From: CAYQJS01 sp964417895
GTDB taxonomy: Bacteria > Chloroflexota > UBA6077 > SHYK01
Direction: 5' to 3'
Assembly (NCBI GenBank): GCA_964417895.1
Contig: CAYQJS010000010.1
Coordinates: 60,445-124,444, forward strand
DNA length: 64,000 bases
Under the pieces are notes generated by a model that did not search any database, had not been told where the DNA came from, and saw only the letters and a program-made list of their open reading frames with translations. The position numbers and the translations under genes were made by a program. Below are positions 43,813 to 51,826 of this stretch, in pieces. Numbering within the stretch: position 1 is the stretch's first letter; each line of letters opens with the position of its first letter.

Positions 43813-44139
43813 ATGAACAAGGAACCAGCTGTGGTTCACGTCGTACTGGCGGGTCGGATCGAGCAGGTCTGCCTGATCAGCACGAATCTGGCTGAAGCCG
43901 AGGCCGAGTACAAAGCGTGCAGAGCCAAGGGTCAGCAGGTCGAACTGCTTTCCATTCTGGTCAACGCTGGGATGGTCATGCCAAATGACGAATCCACTGC
44001 GGAGGTCAGTGCACCGACATGCGAGGTACATCACGTACCGATGGTGCCTGTTGAGGGAAAGCGCGGCCCGTTCTGGAGCTGTCACAGGCGCAATGCCGAT
44101 GGCAGTTTCTGCCGCTACAGGCCCCCGAAGAGGGCCTGA
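43813..44139 (+). CDS. Small zinc-ribbon protein, paralogue 2
   Basis: A 108-residue protein (MNKEPAVVHVVLAGRIEQVC). The C-terminal finger is CEVHHVPMVPVEGKRGPFW, then SCHRRNADGSFCRYRPPKR: C-x2-H and C-x8-C, closely matching paralogue 3 at 49.8 kb. An N-terminal beta-rich half is shared in style but not closely in sequence. It is a self-contained module: leader B, gene, and a terminator of the same kind as paralogue 3. Function unknown, with nucleic-acid or protein binding likely. Confidence 0.82.
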   Translation: MNKEPAVVHVVLAGRIEQVCLISTNLAEAEAEYKACRAKGQQVELLSILVNAGMVMPNDESTAEVSAPTCEVHHVPMVPVEGKRGPFWSCHRRNADGSFCRYRPPKRA

Positions 44140-44147
44140 GTGATCAA

Positions 44148-44182
44148 CCGGGCGTCTCGGAAACGGGGCGCTCGGTTTTTTT
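44148..44182 (+). terminator. Rho-independent terminator of the paralogue 2 module
   Basis: CCGGGCGTCTCGG, AAAC loop, GGGGCGCTCGG followed by seven T. The related hairpin with GCGTCTCG and GGGGCGCTCGG recurs after paralogue 3 at 50.16 kb, showing the modules were duplicated whole. Confidence 0.85.
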
Positions 44183-44458
44183 GTGGTCGCGGTGAGTAAT
44201 ACGAGCGGCAGGGGGGCGCCAGACAAGGACAATCGGTTTTGCGCTGACTCTTCGGCTCTGGCGCCCTTGGTGGGTCAGCTTCGCTGACCGAATGAGGCTC
44301 AGGGTTGGTGTCTCCCCTTAGAGGGGGTCCGCGTTGTCGATGGAGGCCCTTCGCGGCCCTTGTCCCGAGGCCAAGCGTTCTAGCGTCGAGAGCGTTTTGG
44401 CCTCTTATGGTCGCGGTCGCGCGCCGTGTGGCTCTATAACGTTGCGGGCAACAGCGTG

Positions 44459-45025
44459 ATGAACGACGGCACTGCCTGGGAGGCCGCGATGTACCAATGG
44501 ATAGTTGGCCACATCGACAAGGCGCTGCTTCATGCGTCCCGATGCACGCCGATAGCGCGTGAGCTCGACAACCCGGTGGATGATCTAAACGAACGGCACG
44601 GAGCGCCGGCGGTGGTCAGGGGGCCGGCTCATTTCGCTGATATGTCTGACGCGCAGTTGCGCGACTGGCCGAAACGCGATGCAATCCATTGGATCGCCGG
44701 AAAGATTCCTGTTGTCCTGGCGATTGTAGTCGGAGCGCTAGCCCTTGGTTTCAGCCTCTGCCTCCCATTGCCCCCAGTCCTGTCCATCACCGGCTTGGTC
44801 CTGGATATTCTGGGCGTGTGGTGGTTGGCCGGAAACATCCTTGTCTCCGACCCGGAGGCTAACCGAGCTTCATCAGTAGGCGCGTTCGAGAAGACCGATC
44901 TAACCGTGAGACGCGATCGGAACCGAGCCCACTTCTCGCTAGGCGTGATCACATTGGGATTTTCAGCTCAAGCTTTGAGCCCGCTCCTCGCGCTCGCAGA
45001 CGCGGTCACGAGCGCCCACGGCTAA
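44459..45025 (+). CDS. Hypothetical membrane protein
   Basis: About 188 residues from MNDGTAWEAAMYQW (frame open from 44426). A soluble N-terminal helical half is followed by two hydrophobic segments (IPVVLAIVVGALALGFSLCL and VLSITGLVLDILGVWWLAGN) and a weaker third near the C-terminus (FSLGVITLGFSAQALSPLLA). No known family. The preceding 275 bp hold no gene. Confidence 0.5.
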   Translation: MNDGTAWEAAMYQWIVGHIDKALLHASRCTPIARELDNPVDDLNERHGAPAVVRGPAHFADMSDAQLRDWPKRDAIHWIAGKIPVVLAIVVGALALGFSLCLPLPPVLSITGLVLDILGVWWLAGNILVSDPEANRASSVGAFEKTDLTVRRDRNRAHFSLGVITLGFSAQALSPLLALADAVTSAHG

Positions 45026-45075
45026 GACGGCGCGAGCGAGCCGAACTGGGCCTGCGCGGAAACCCACAAAATGCC

Positions 45076-45254
45076 AGGGGCCCTTCGCCCCTCGCGCGCA
45101 AGGGTTTGCGCTCCGCTCCAATGAACTCCCCCGACTTCGTCGGAGTCGCCCGTTGCGCGCTCACCCCCCGCTTGCACTCTGTGCCAGGTAAGGAAGGCAG
45201 CAAGCCTTCACAACTTCAATGGTGGAGGAGCGCTAGAAGGAGGTGAATCCCAAC
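45076..45254 (+). ncRNA. Divergent structured leader, copy C
   Basis: GCGCAAGGG (about 45096) pairs with CCCGTTGCGC (about 45152) around CTCCAATGAACT, the same core as in copies B and D but with changed stem bases (GCGCAA/TTGCGC). The 3' part differs from the others and ends at AGAAGGAGGTG before the four-Cys gene. Confidence 0.5.
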
Positions 45255-45506
45255 ATGAAGATATGGACCGATCACATACCCACCGTCACTGTGAGCCTCG
45301 GGGACGCAAACGATCACGCGTCCTGGGCGTGTCTGTGTGGAAATACCCCGCGTCTGGAAGGCTTCTACCCTTGCGACGCTGAAGGACAAATCGTCGAGCC
45401 GACTCCCGAGACATGGACGACCGATTGCTACGTTTGCGACCGATGCGGGCGGATCATCAACCAGGCCACACGAGAGGTAGTCGGGCGCGTAAGGAACCAA
45501 AGGTAA
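45255..45506 (+). CDS. Small protein with four or more cysteines
   Basis: An 83-residue protein starting MKIWTDHIPTVTVSLGDAND with Shine-Dalgarno AAGGAGGTG. Cys positions are WACLCGNTP (C-x-C), FYPCDAE and CYVCDRCGRIIN (C-x2-C-x2-C), consistent with a zinc ribbon. It shares the leader type with the zinc-ribbon paralogues but not their sequence. Nucleic-acid binding is possible. Confidence 0.65.
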   Translation: MKIWTDHIPTVTVSLGDANDHASWACLCGNTPRLEGFYPCDAEGQIVEPTPETWTTDCYVCDRCGRIINQATREVVGRVRNQR

Positions 45507-45680
45507 GGGGGCCGCCCTTGGGGCGAGTTCGCGGCCCCACAGCTACCTGTCCACGAAAGCGGGGGAACTCCGCTGAGCCAAGGAACCACAGCCAGGCCCC
45601 GGGCTTACTCTGCGGCTCTCTGCTATCCTGGTTCGCTTCGTTCCCGACCTCACTCGCTTGGGGCCCTGCAGCTCACAAGG

Positions 45681-46589
45681 TCAGTCCGGCTTTACGGTCG
45701 CGAAGGTCTCACGCATGAGCTGTTGAATATGCTCACTGCGGATGACGAAGTACGCTAGAACAAATCCCGCTCCTACAGCCGCCACGGCCAGTTCTATCGT
45801 CGCGATCCTTATCGTCGCCTCTCGATAGACGTAGGAGTCCGGCTCTGTAAGGCCTTCTGGGGGACGCCCCAGAGCCCAACCGATCATCACCGTCAGCGCA
45901 AACGCTACTGCCAATGGCCAGACCAATTGGAGGGTCCGCCACCACTTCTCATGCTCGAACTTTAGCAACTCAATCCGTGACTGCGGTGTCAACCGCGAAT
46001 CAGTTTGTCCGCTTCCGACTGTTACTCCCCACAGTGACTCGATCCCTGTCAGCATAACGGTGAAGAACAGCAGGTGTACGAACCCCAGGAAGTCAGATTC
46101 CGGAGTGCCTAGCCAAATCGGAAGAAGAAGCAGGAAGAATAACAACCCGCTGTAGGCGGCGGCTGAGACGCCTTGGCCAGTTGGGATTAGCCCACGACCA
46201 ATGATCCGAACCAGCCGTCCGAGGAGCGAGACTATTAGCGGGTGCAAGAGACTAACGAGAAACCCGACGACACAAAGGAAGTAGATGGCGGATCCGAGAA
46301 AGCTGAGCGGCCCGGGCTCCAGGCTAGGCCTCAAGCCCGCGTTGGCTAGAATTGGGATGACCGTCGACCCGTAGGCCAGCCGGGACGAGGCTCCCATGAA
46401 CATCGCGATTGCGACGTAAAGAGCGAAGGCCACACGGTATCGTCGATTCCGTTCGAAGGACACTCCGCTGAATTGCGTGGTTGCTTCCCCCGCGGTGCTT
46501 CTAGACGTCCAGTCCGGTGCTGTGTAAACGTGAACTCCCTGGGCACCTGCGCGGTGCCATTCCGTGGCGTTTCGATCCACCGTCGGCAA
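45681..46589 (-). CDS. Hypothetical polytopic membrane protein
   Basis: A 302-residue protein with about six membrane segments (YRVAFALYVAIAMFMGA, LSFLGSAIYFLCVVGFLVSL, SGLLFFLLLLPIWLG, LGFVHLLFFTVMLTG, VWPLAVAFALTVMIGWALG, AVAAVGAGFVLAYFVI). A charged cytosolic loop (SRIELLKFEHEKWWRTLQ) lies before the fifth. No catalytic motifs are seen. Isolated. Confidence 0.65.
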   Translation of the reverse strand: MPTVDRNATEWHRAGAQGVHVYTAPDWTSRSTAGEATTQFSGVSFERNRRYRVAFALYVAIAMFMGASSRLAYGSTVIPILANAGLRPSLEPGPLSFLGSAIYFLCVVGFLVSLLHPLIVSLLGRLVRIIGRGLIPTGQGVSAAAYSGLLFFLLLLPIWLGTPESDFLGFVHLLFFTVMLTGIESLWGVTVGSGQTDSRLTPQSRIELLKFEHEKWWRTLQLVWPLAVAFALTVMIGWALGRPPEGLTEPDSYVYREATIRIATIELAVAAVGAGFVLAYFVIRSEHIQQLMRETFATVKPD

Positions 46590-46596
46590 TAGGAAT

Positions 46597-46937
46597 GTTA
46601 TCCAGCGTCCGTGCCTCGAGCAATCGTCACAGAGTGGGCAGGGCCGGCCTCAACTGGCAGCCACGGAAGGGATCATCGATGAAGTCAGGGATAAGGTGAG
46701 ATCCCCGAAATCGCAGGCAAGTACCACCTCAGCGACGAGGACATTCGCACTGCGGTGACGACGCTGCGCACGCAGGCGCAGGTGGTGGCAGTGCCGCTCC
46801 GCGCGATACGTAATGTCAGGGGCGACCCCGAGGACGATTACGTCCTCGCCACGGCGGCGGAGGGCAGGGTGGATGATCTGGTGACTGGGGATAAGGGGCT
46901 GATCGAGCTGGGGGATATCAGGGAATCGGGATCCTGA
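46597..46937 (+). pseudogene. Decayed PIN-domain toxin gene
   Basis: Pieces in different frames align to one PIN protein: EGIIDEVRDKVRSPK, then (other frame) EIAGKYHLSDEDIRTAVTTL and RTQAQVVAVPLRAIRN, ending GDPEDDYVLATAAEGRVDDL and VTGDKGLIELG. The N-terminal LDTN motif is lost. At least one frameshift near 46,705 and probably another upstream. It is a relic of a second PIN-type toxin-antitoxin locus. Confidence 0.7.
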
Positions 46938-47082
46938 GCCCACGCGCGTTCCCGGATCGCTCGAAAGCGTGACCTCGCGCCTCCGCATGTACTGGCGCTG
47001 GTGTGCGGCGTGTGGATAATATCCCCATCCACCGGCCAAGCACGCCCACGCTGTCTGTCAGCCTTCTCGTATCCGATGTGCT

Positions 47083-47111
47083 TTGACCGATTTTGTGCAA
47101 GAACGTATAAA
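47083..47111 (+). promoter_or_regulatory. Promoter of the three-gene MBL operon
   Basis: TTGACC (47083-47088), 17-bp spacer, TATAAA (47106-47111). Predicted start at about 47118, 4 nt before ATG 47122. It excludes the upstream in-frame TTG (47083), which lies inside the -35. Confidence 0.75.
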
Positions 47112-47121
47112 GTCGGGAGAC

Positions 47122-47796
47122 ATGACGATTTCGGATCCTACCGTCCAGGCGGCTAGCATCGTCCTTCTCGGCTCCTTCAATCCGAGACTTTTCCAACCCC
47201 TGTGGCTGGCAACCCAAGATCTGGTATCAGCAACGGAGGCTGACCGAGCAGAGATTCAGCTGATAAGCCCCGCCCTTACCATTCTGAATGTAGGCCCGTT
47301 TAGTCTCCAGGTGCTTGACGATCGGTTTGTAGCTGAGACGATCCACATCCCGTACTTCTCGCCTCTTAGAGATCTTGTAGTTGGTATCTTTCGTCTCCTT
47401 CGGCACACGCCTGCCAGGGCTTTGGGCATCAACCGCAGTATGCACTTCAAACCCGAGGAGAATCTCTCATGGCGGGGCTTCGATGCTTCCGTCCAAGCTT
47501 CCGTCCCGTGGACCGAGGCGCTCACCGAGCCCGAGATGGTGGGTCTGGACCTCCGTAGCAGAAGAGACAACTCGCCTGTCGAGGGCTACGTCCAACTGCA
47601 CCTAGAACCTTCCCAGCGCGAAAAGGAGGGAATCTTCATTCGCGTCAACGACCACTACCAAGTCGCGGGTGAGAACAGTCAGGCTGGCCTACAGTCGATC
47701 ACCGAGATCGTTGCGGCAGAGTTCACACAGTCTCTGGATCGCTCACTGTCCTTAGCAAAGAGGACTTTGGAGGTGGCGTGTTTCCCCAAAGGCTAG
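47122..47796 (+). CDS. Hypothetical protein, first gene of the MBL operon
   Basis: A 224-residue soluble alpha/beta protein starting MTISDPTVQAASIVLLGSFN. Features are LTILNVGPFSLQVLDDRFVA, LRDLVVGIFRLLRHTPARAL followed by GINRSMHFK, and EKEGIFIRVNDHYQVAGENS. I have the impression that similar proteins recur beside the next two genes in other bacteria, but no family name can be given with confidence. The next gene starts 19 bp before its stop. Confidence 0.65.
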   Translation: MTISDPTVQAASIVLLGSFNPRLFQPLWLATQDLVSATEADRAEIQLISPALTILNVGPFSLQVLDDRFVAETIHIPYFSPLRDLVVGIFRLLRHTPARALGINRSMHFKPEENLSWRGFDASVQASVPWTEALTEPEMVGLDLRSRRDNSPVEGYVQLHLEPSQREKEGIFIRVNDHYQVAGENSQAGLQSITEIVAAEFTQSLDRSLSLAKRTLEVACFPKG

Positions 47797-48434
47797 GCGT
47801 GAGAGGGCAAGTGTCTTCCGAATCTTCAGATGAAGCGAGTCCTGCAGAGCAGTTCCGTGCGCACACCTCAGATGGCTTCGCTCGCCGAGATGACGAAGAC
47901 CTGGGGCGAGCCGTTCGGGTTCTGGCCGCACTGACAGATCCCGGGTTCGGAACGAGCAGCGTATCCGGCGAAACTCCCTCATCGGCGGATTCTTCAGGAG
48001 TACCATCGTCACCAGACTATCGCTCGCGGATTCTCAGGGCGAACGTCGAGCCACCCGGTAACCTCACTTTGATAACGAAGTACCTCGCATCGCCGCGCCC
48101 ACAGCCTCGATTCTTCCCGCTTCAGCAGTGGGAGGGGTATGTTGAAGAGAAAACCCCGGACTCTTTCATCGCCCGCTTGGTGGATCTGGACCACCGTGGA
48201 GCATCCGAGGAGGAAGCCGAAATCCTTTTGTCCGAGGTTGCTGAAGACGATCTCGCACTCGTGACGCCGGGCGCGGTTTTCTACTGGTCCATTGGATATA
48301 GAGATCAGCCTACCGGCGAACGCGAGCGCGTATCCCTTGTTAGATTCCGGCGCCTCCCCCGACTGACGGTCGATGATGTTCAACGGGCTCGCCAAGATGC
48401 GATAGAAATGGGCAGACGGGTTGGCTGGTGGTGA
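47778..48434 (+). CDS. Hypothetical protein, second gene of the MBL operon
   Basis: A 218-residue protein, GTG start, overlapping its neighbours at both ends. The N-terminal 90 residues are low-complexity Ser/Pro/Ala-rich. The C-terminal domain has FFPLQQWEGYVEEKTPDSFI, ARLVDLDHRGASEEEAEILL and VTPGAVFYWSIGYRDQPTGE, a compact beta-rich fold. A linker plus small domain suggests an adaptor between the other two products. Function unknown. Confidence 0.65.
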   Translation: MFPQRLGVRGQVSSESSDEASPAEQFRAHTSDGFARRDDEDLGRAVRVLAALTDPGFGTSSVSGETPSSADSSGVPSSPDYRSRILRANVEPPGNLTLITKYLASPRPQPRFFPLQQWEGYVEEKTPDSFIARLVDLDHRGASEEEAEILLSEVAEDDLALVTPGAVFYWSIGYRDQPTGERERVSLVRFRRLPRLTVDDVQRARQDAIEMGRRVGWW

Positions 48435-49545
48435 TCGCACCGCCGGACCGCGGGCTGACGAGATCGAGGTCTCCCTGTTCGGGCCGGGTTACGGCGAAAG
48501 TGTGTTGGTTCACTTGGGAGAACACGAATGGCTAGTCGTCGATTCATGCGTCGAGCGCGACGGAAGGAATGCCTGCCTGACCTATCTCGATCATATCGGT
48601 GAGCGAGCCGAGCACGGCGTCCGCTTGATCGTGGCGTCGCATTGGCACGACGATCATGTACGCGGGCTCGCAGAGCTAGTGGATAGATGCGCCGCGGCAG
48701 CTTTCTTTTGCTCTGTGGCTCTGCGAAGCGCTGAGTTCCTCACGGTCGTCGGTCACTACAGTATGAAGGCGATGGTCAAGAGTTCGGGAGTCAGTGAGTT
48801 TAGTGGGGTCCTTGATCGACTGGGGGAACGAGGGAGTAATTGCAGCTGGGCGGTAGCGAACACGCGCCTTTACGGCCGTCCTGACCCTGGGGGCACCTTC
48901 GACACCGAGATTTTCAGCCTATCACCATCGGACCGGGCGATCACCAATGCAATGGCCAGTTGGGCACCACTCTTGGAACCGGGTCGTTCCCCTCTGGGAC
49001 GAGTTCCGGCGCAGCGCCCGAATCACACGGCGGTGGTTCTGTGGATCCGCGTGAGGGAACGCGTCATTATCCTTGGTGCGGATCTTGAGGAAAGGGACAA
49101 CCCTGGAGGAGGCTGGTCTGCGGTCCTAGCCTCTGCGGCTCGCCCTTCGGAGCGAGGCAGTGTCTTCAAAGTTGCCCATCATGGATCTTCTGGAGCTGAC
49201 CACCCTGAGATCTGGACTCGTCTTCTCGGCGGTGACCCAGTTGCGGTGTTGACACCCTTTCTGAGGGGAAGTGTTCGGCTTCCAACCGAGGAGGACATGC
49301 GGAGGATCATTGGTTTCGCTCCGCGATCCTTTATAACGGCGCCCCCTATAGTCGCTAGTCGCCGGTCCGGTAGCGGGCCAGTTGCTCGGAGCGTCAGAGA
49401 GTCGACGCGCTATCTCCGCGAGGTTCAGCCTCGCATGGGGCAGATTCGACTGCGCGCCCCGATCGACCAGAACGGTCCCAGCGACTGGCGCGTGGACTTG
49501 TTCGAGCCTGCCAGGCCGTTAAGTGCCCTGGTCGGTCCCCAGTGA
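48421..49545 (+). CDS. ComEC/Rec2-like metallo-beta-lactamase-fold hydrolase
   Basis: A 374-residue MBL protein with TTG start, overlapping the previous gene by 14 bp. The zinc motif is SHWHDDH (73-79), and later ligands are probably in RVIILGADLEERD and KVAHHGSSGADHPEIW. GYGESVLVHLGEHEWLVVDS is the usual first strands of ComEC-type MBL domains. It lacks the ComEC membrane part, so it is a soluble nuclease or phosphodiesterase candidate. The compact three-gene operon within a mobile element is consistent with defence, but this is inference. Confidence 0.85.
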   Translation: MAGGDRTAGPRADEIEVSLFGPGYGESVLVHLGEHEWLVVDSCVERDGRNACLTYLDHIGERAEHGVRLIVASHWHDDHVRGLAELVDRCAAAAFFCSVALRSAEFLTVVGHYSMKAMVKSSGVSEFSGVLDRLGERGSNCSWAVANTRLYGRPDPGGTFDTEIFSLSPSDRAITNAMASWAPLLEPGRSPLGRVPAQRPNHTAVVLWIRVRERVIILGADLEERDNPGGGWSAVLASAARPSERGSVFKVAHHGSSGADHPEIWTRLLGGDPVAVLTPFLRGSVRLPTEEDMRRIIGFAPRSFITAPPIVASRRSGSGPVARSVRESTRYLREVQPRMGQIRLRAPIDQNGPSDWRVDLFEPARPLSALVGPQ

Positions 49546-49658
49546 CGCCGGCACTTCGGCTCGCTGAGAGAGCGGGTCCGAAGGAGCTGGTCGAGTGAAC
49601 CGCTCCTTGTGGGCCAGCAATCTTTATCCCCCGCCACCCCTCCAAAAAACAGAATGCG

Positions 49659-49834
49659 CCGCTCTGTCTGCCCTCTCATTGTGTGCTCGCCAGCTCGTCA
49701 GTCAAGGGTTCCCCCGCACCATTCGGTGCGGGGTCATGAACTCGCTCGCCTGGCTCGCTCGCCCTTGACAACGACTTCGCTGCGCTCGCAGTTGGAGTTG
49801 TTGCGACAGAGCGTCGCAGGAAGGAGGTGAGTAT
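49659..49834 (+). ncRNA. Conserved structured leader, copy D
   Basis: GCTCTGTCTGCCCTCTCATT, then GTCAAGGG (49701-49708) pairing perfectly with CCCTTGAC (49762-49769). Inside are the hairpin CCCGCACC-ATTC-GGTGCGGG and ATGAACTCGCTCG. The terminal hairpin TGCGAC-AGAGC-GTCGCA (49802-49818) is followed by GGAAGGAGGTG. It precedes paralogue 3. It shares order and loop sequences with A and B, with different stem bases. Confidence 0.65.
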
Positions 49835-50143
49835 ATGGCTACCAACACATTCCAGGTGATCTTGTCCACCGACGGCAAGCACACCGTGATCGCCACGACG
49901 GACGAGTTCCGTCTAACGGCACAGGCTGAGACCTGGGCCAAGGCGACCTACGACAAGATCGCCGAGCGCTACGGGCTCAAGGGCGCTGTGAAGCCGAATG
50001 GCTCCCAGGCTGTGGAAGAAGCGCCGATCTGCGCTGTCCATCATGTAGCGATGGAGCTTGTGAACGGCCGCAAGGGTCCGTTCTACAGCTGCCACGAGCG
50101 CAATCCGGACGGCAGTTTCTGCAACTACCGACCCGACCGCTAA
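49835..50143 (+). CDS. Small zinc-ribbon protein, paralogue 3
   Basis: A 102-residue protein (MATNTFQVILSTDGKHTVIA). C-terminal finger: CAVHHVAMELVNGRKGPFY, then SCHERNPDGSFCNYRPDR, with the same C-x2-H / C-x8-C spacing as the other two copies. Leader D lies directly upstream and a terminator directly downstream, so the gene forms a monocistronic module like paralogue 2. The N-terminal half (QAETWAKATYDKIAERYGLK) is helical. Function unknown. Confidence 0.82.
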   Translation: MATNTFQVILSTDGKHTVIATTDEFRLTAQAETWAKATYDKIAERYGLKGAVKPNGSQAVEEAPICAVHHVAMELVNGRKGPFYSCHERNPDGSFCNYRPDR

Positions 50144-50154
50144 GCGCGGACCGA

Positions 50155-50186
50155 CCGAGCGTCTCGAAAGGGGCGCTCGGTTTTTT
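50155..50186 (+). terminator. Rho-independent terminator of the paralogue 3 module
   Basis: CCGAGCG, loop TCTCGAAAGGGG, CGCTCGG and six T. The same design and partly the same sequence as the terminator at 44.15 kb. Confidence 0.88.
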
Positions 50187-50335
50187 GTGCAGAGCTTCAG
50201 GAGGGGTGGCGGCACCCACCCACCCCCGCGAGGACGCGGGGCAGAGGATGCTGGCCAAAAGGTTGTCAAGAGGCGCGCGGAGCTCTGGGAGGCCCCAAAC
50301 CGAGGGGCCCCCGGAACTCGTGAGAGAATGCGCGG

Positions 50336-50680
50336 GTGACAACAGAAAGACGAGGAGATGTTCCAGGTGCAGAGCACGACGTAGCCCCGATGGGCGGAGG
50401 GATAAACCGACCGGATACGCCCGTTCCCCGACAGGATGCCTTCGACACGTTACCCGACGGCTTGCGGCCCAAGACGCTTGCTGAGCCGTCAGGTTCAGCT
50501 CTAGAAATCCTAGGCAGGTTGGTCCTATTCTGTCCTATGGAGGTCGCAGAGCGACTGCAGGGCATTCCCCAAGCGGTCCGTTATGACTGGGCAGTGAGGC
50601 CAGGCACTCTCAGGCCAGAGTACCTAGAAGATTGGTACGGAAAGATTAGGCTTTGGCATGATTGGTGGGACGGAACGTAA
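50336..50680 (+). CDS. Hypothetical protein
   Basis: A 114-residue protein with GTG start. The C-terminal half is well ordered (ALEILGRLVLFCPMEVAERL, LRPEYLEDWYGKIRLWHDWW). The N-terminus is disordered and Pro-rich. No domain recognised. It is convergent with the XRE regulator. Confidence 0.45.
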   Translation: MTTERRGDVPGAEHDVAPMGGGINRPDTPVPRQDAFDTLPDGLRPKTLAEPSGSALEILGRLVLFCPMEVAERLQGIPQAVRYDWAVRPGTLRPEYLEDWYGKIRLWHDWWDGT

Positions 50681-50689
50681 GAGAACGAG

Positions 50690-51640
50690 TCAATTTGAGA
50701 CGGAGAACTTATGAATCAACCCCTCTAGAAGGCCCTTAATCTCCCTCTTATCTTTGCATACTGATGGGCTCTCCCACCGTTCTTTGAAGGCATCAGCGAA
50801 GTAGTTAACGTTCGTTAGGTCGTCAAAACGCAACGACCATGCGCCCGCAATATAAGTGGTTCCACCCGGACAGACTGTGTAGAGAACCCGTTGGCGCCCA
50901 TAAATCGACCACCATCCGTCGAATGGCCATGGGCCTTCGAGCATCCCTACCTCGTACGTCTCGTGGCCGAGCAAGTCGATTAAGTTCTGTGCACGCTCAA
51001 TCCGCTCGTCTTCGGGGAATATCCAGTCAGCGTAACCCGCCTCGTGATTGGTCGCTGTCGGTCGTCCGGCCTCCATGTAGTCCTTGATAGCGGAACGAGT
51101 AGTTAGATAACGAATCGTCCGTCTGCCTTCGAGTTTGTGCAGGCGATGATTGGCGATCCCGATCCTGTGTTGCAGGATTTGACGAGCTCGCGGGTTGTCG
51201 AGAAGCTTACTGAAGCGTTCTCGATAAGAGCTCAGGTGCGCCGGGGGCTCAGACGGGAAATCGTTCCTTGCGCACCAGATATCTCCATCAATACTTTCCC
51301 ACTCAGCTAGGAATTCCGAGAGCCTCCCGAAGACTGGATGGGCGATAACGGGGTTCGCCAAGAGTGCGTCACTTTCGGCCACCCGCGTGAGGCTCGCGTC
51401 GGACATACGGCTGGGTGTGGGCCGATTGGCGGCTGCTAGAAGTTCGGCCGTTTTTGGATCGCGATCATCGAAGCCAAAGGCACTAGCGAGTTTTAGGATG
51501 GTGTGCTGCCTCGGAAGAGGCCCCTTCCCCCTCTCTAAGCGGTTCACAGTCGTGATGTCCAACCCCGCAACGTTGGCTAGGGCCTCCTGCGTTAGCCCGG
51601 CCTCTTTGCGCCGAGATCTGAGAAGTTCCGACAGTTCCAA
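50690..51640 (-). CDS. XRE-family transcription regulator with a large C-terminal domain
   Basis: A 316-residue protein. The N-terminal XRE helix-turn-helix is GLTQEALANVAGLDITTVNR followed by LERGKGPLPRQHTILKLASA. The C-terminal 230 residues (FSKLLDNPRARQILQHRIGI, WPFDGWWSIYGRQRVLYTVC) are a sensor-like or regulatory domain of unknown type. It is divergent from the transfer module (51,892 onward), with an inverted repeat between them, the usual place for an ICE master regulator. No Ser-Lys or HExxH protease motif is visible, so induction does not look RecA-type. Confidence 0.85.
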   Translation of the reverse strand: MELSELLRSRRKEAGLTQEALANVAGLDITTVNRLERGKGPLPRQHTILKLASAFGFDDRDPKTAELLAAANRPTPSRMSDASLTRVAESDALLANPVIAHPVFGRLSEFLAEWESIDGDIWCARNDFPSEPPAHLSSYRERFSKLLDNPRARQILQHRIGIANHRLHKLEGRRTIRYLTTRSAIKDYMEAGRPTATNHEAGYADWIFPEDERIERAQNLIDLLGHETYEVGMLEGPWPFDGWWSIYGRQRVLYTVCPGGTTYIAGAWSLRFDDLTNVNYFADAFKERWESPSVCKDKREIKGLLEGLIHKFSVSN

Positions 51641-51705
51641 CTGATACCCCTCTTATTTACGCATTCCCGATGGCACGTCATTTGCAAGTATAGCGCCGTG
51701 CACAG

Positions 51706-51733
51706 AAATTCCCTGGGCATTCGCCTGGAATTT
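51706..51733. promoter_or_regulatory. Candidate operator between the XRE gene and the transfer module
   Basis: AAATTCC (51706-51712) and GGAATTT (51727-51733), perfect 7-bp arms 14 bp apart, in the divergent intergenic region. A half-related GGAATT recurs at 51808-51813 inside the promoter spacer of the transfer module. Confidence 0.6.
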
Positions 51734-51796
51734 AGCCTGTAATGTACGCTGCATATCGTAGTGGAGTCTGACCGGCTGCGCTTTTGGTACAGCAAT

Positions 51797-51826
51797 TTGG
51801 TTTCCATAGGAATTACCTTATATACT
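51797..51826 (+). promoter_or_regulatory. Promoter of the transfer/replication module
   Basis: TTGGTT (51797-51802), 18-bp spacer, TATACT (51821-51826). A leader of about 60 nt with GGGAGGAGGAGCTC Shine-Dalgarno leads to ATG 51892. Unlike several other element promoters it does not produce a leaderless message. Confidence 0.6.

Noticed and set aside
45181..45215. Similarity of a segment in leader C (CCAGGTAAGGAAGGCAGCAAG) to SRP RNA domain IV
   Set aside because: The order CAGG, GGAAGG, CAGC is present but the loop spacing and the flanking helix of SRP RNA are not, and the segment lies in a leader next to a small gene.
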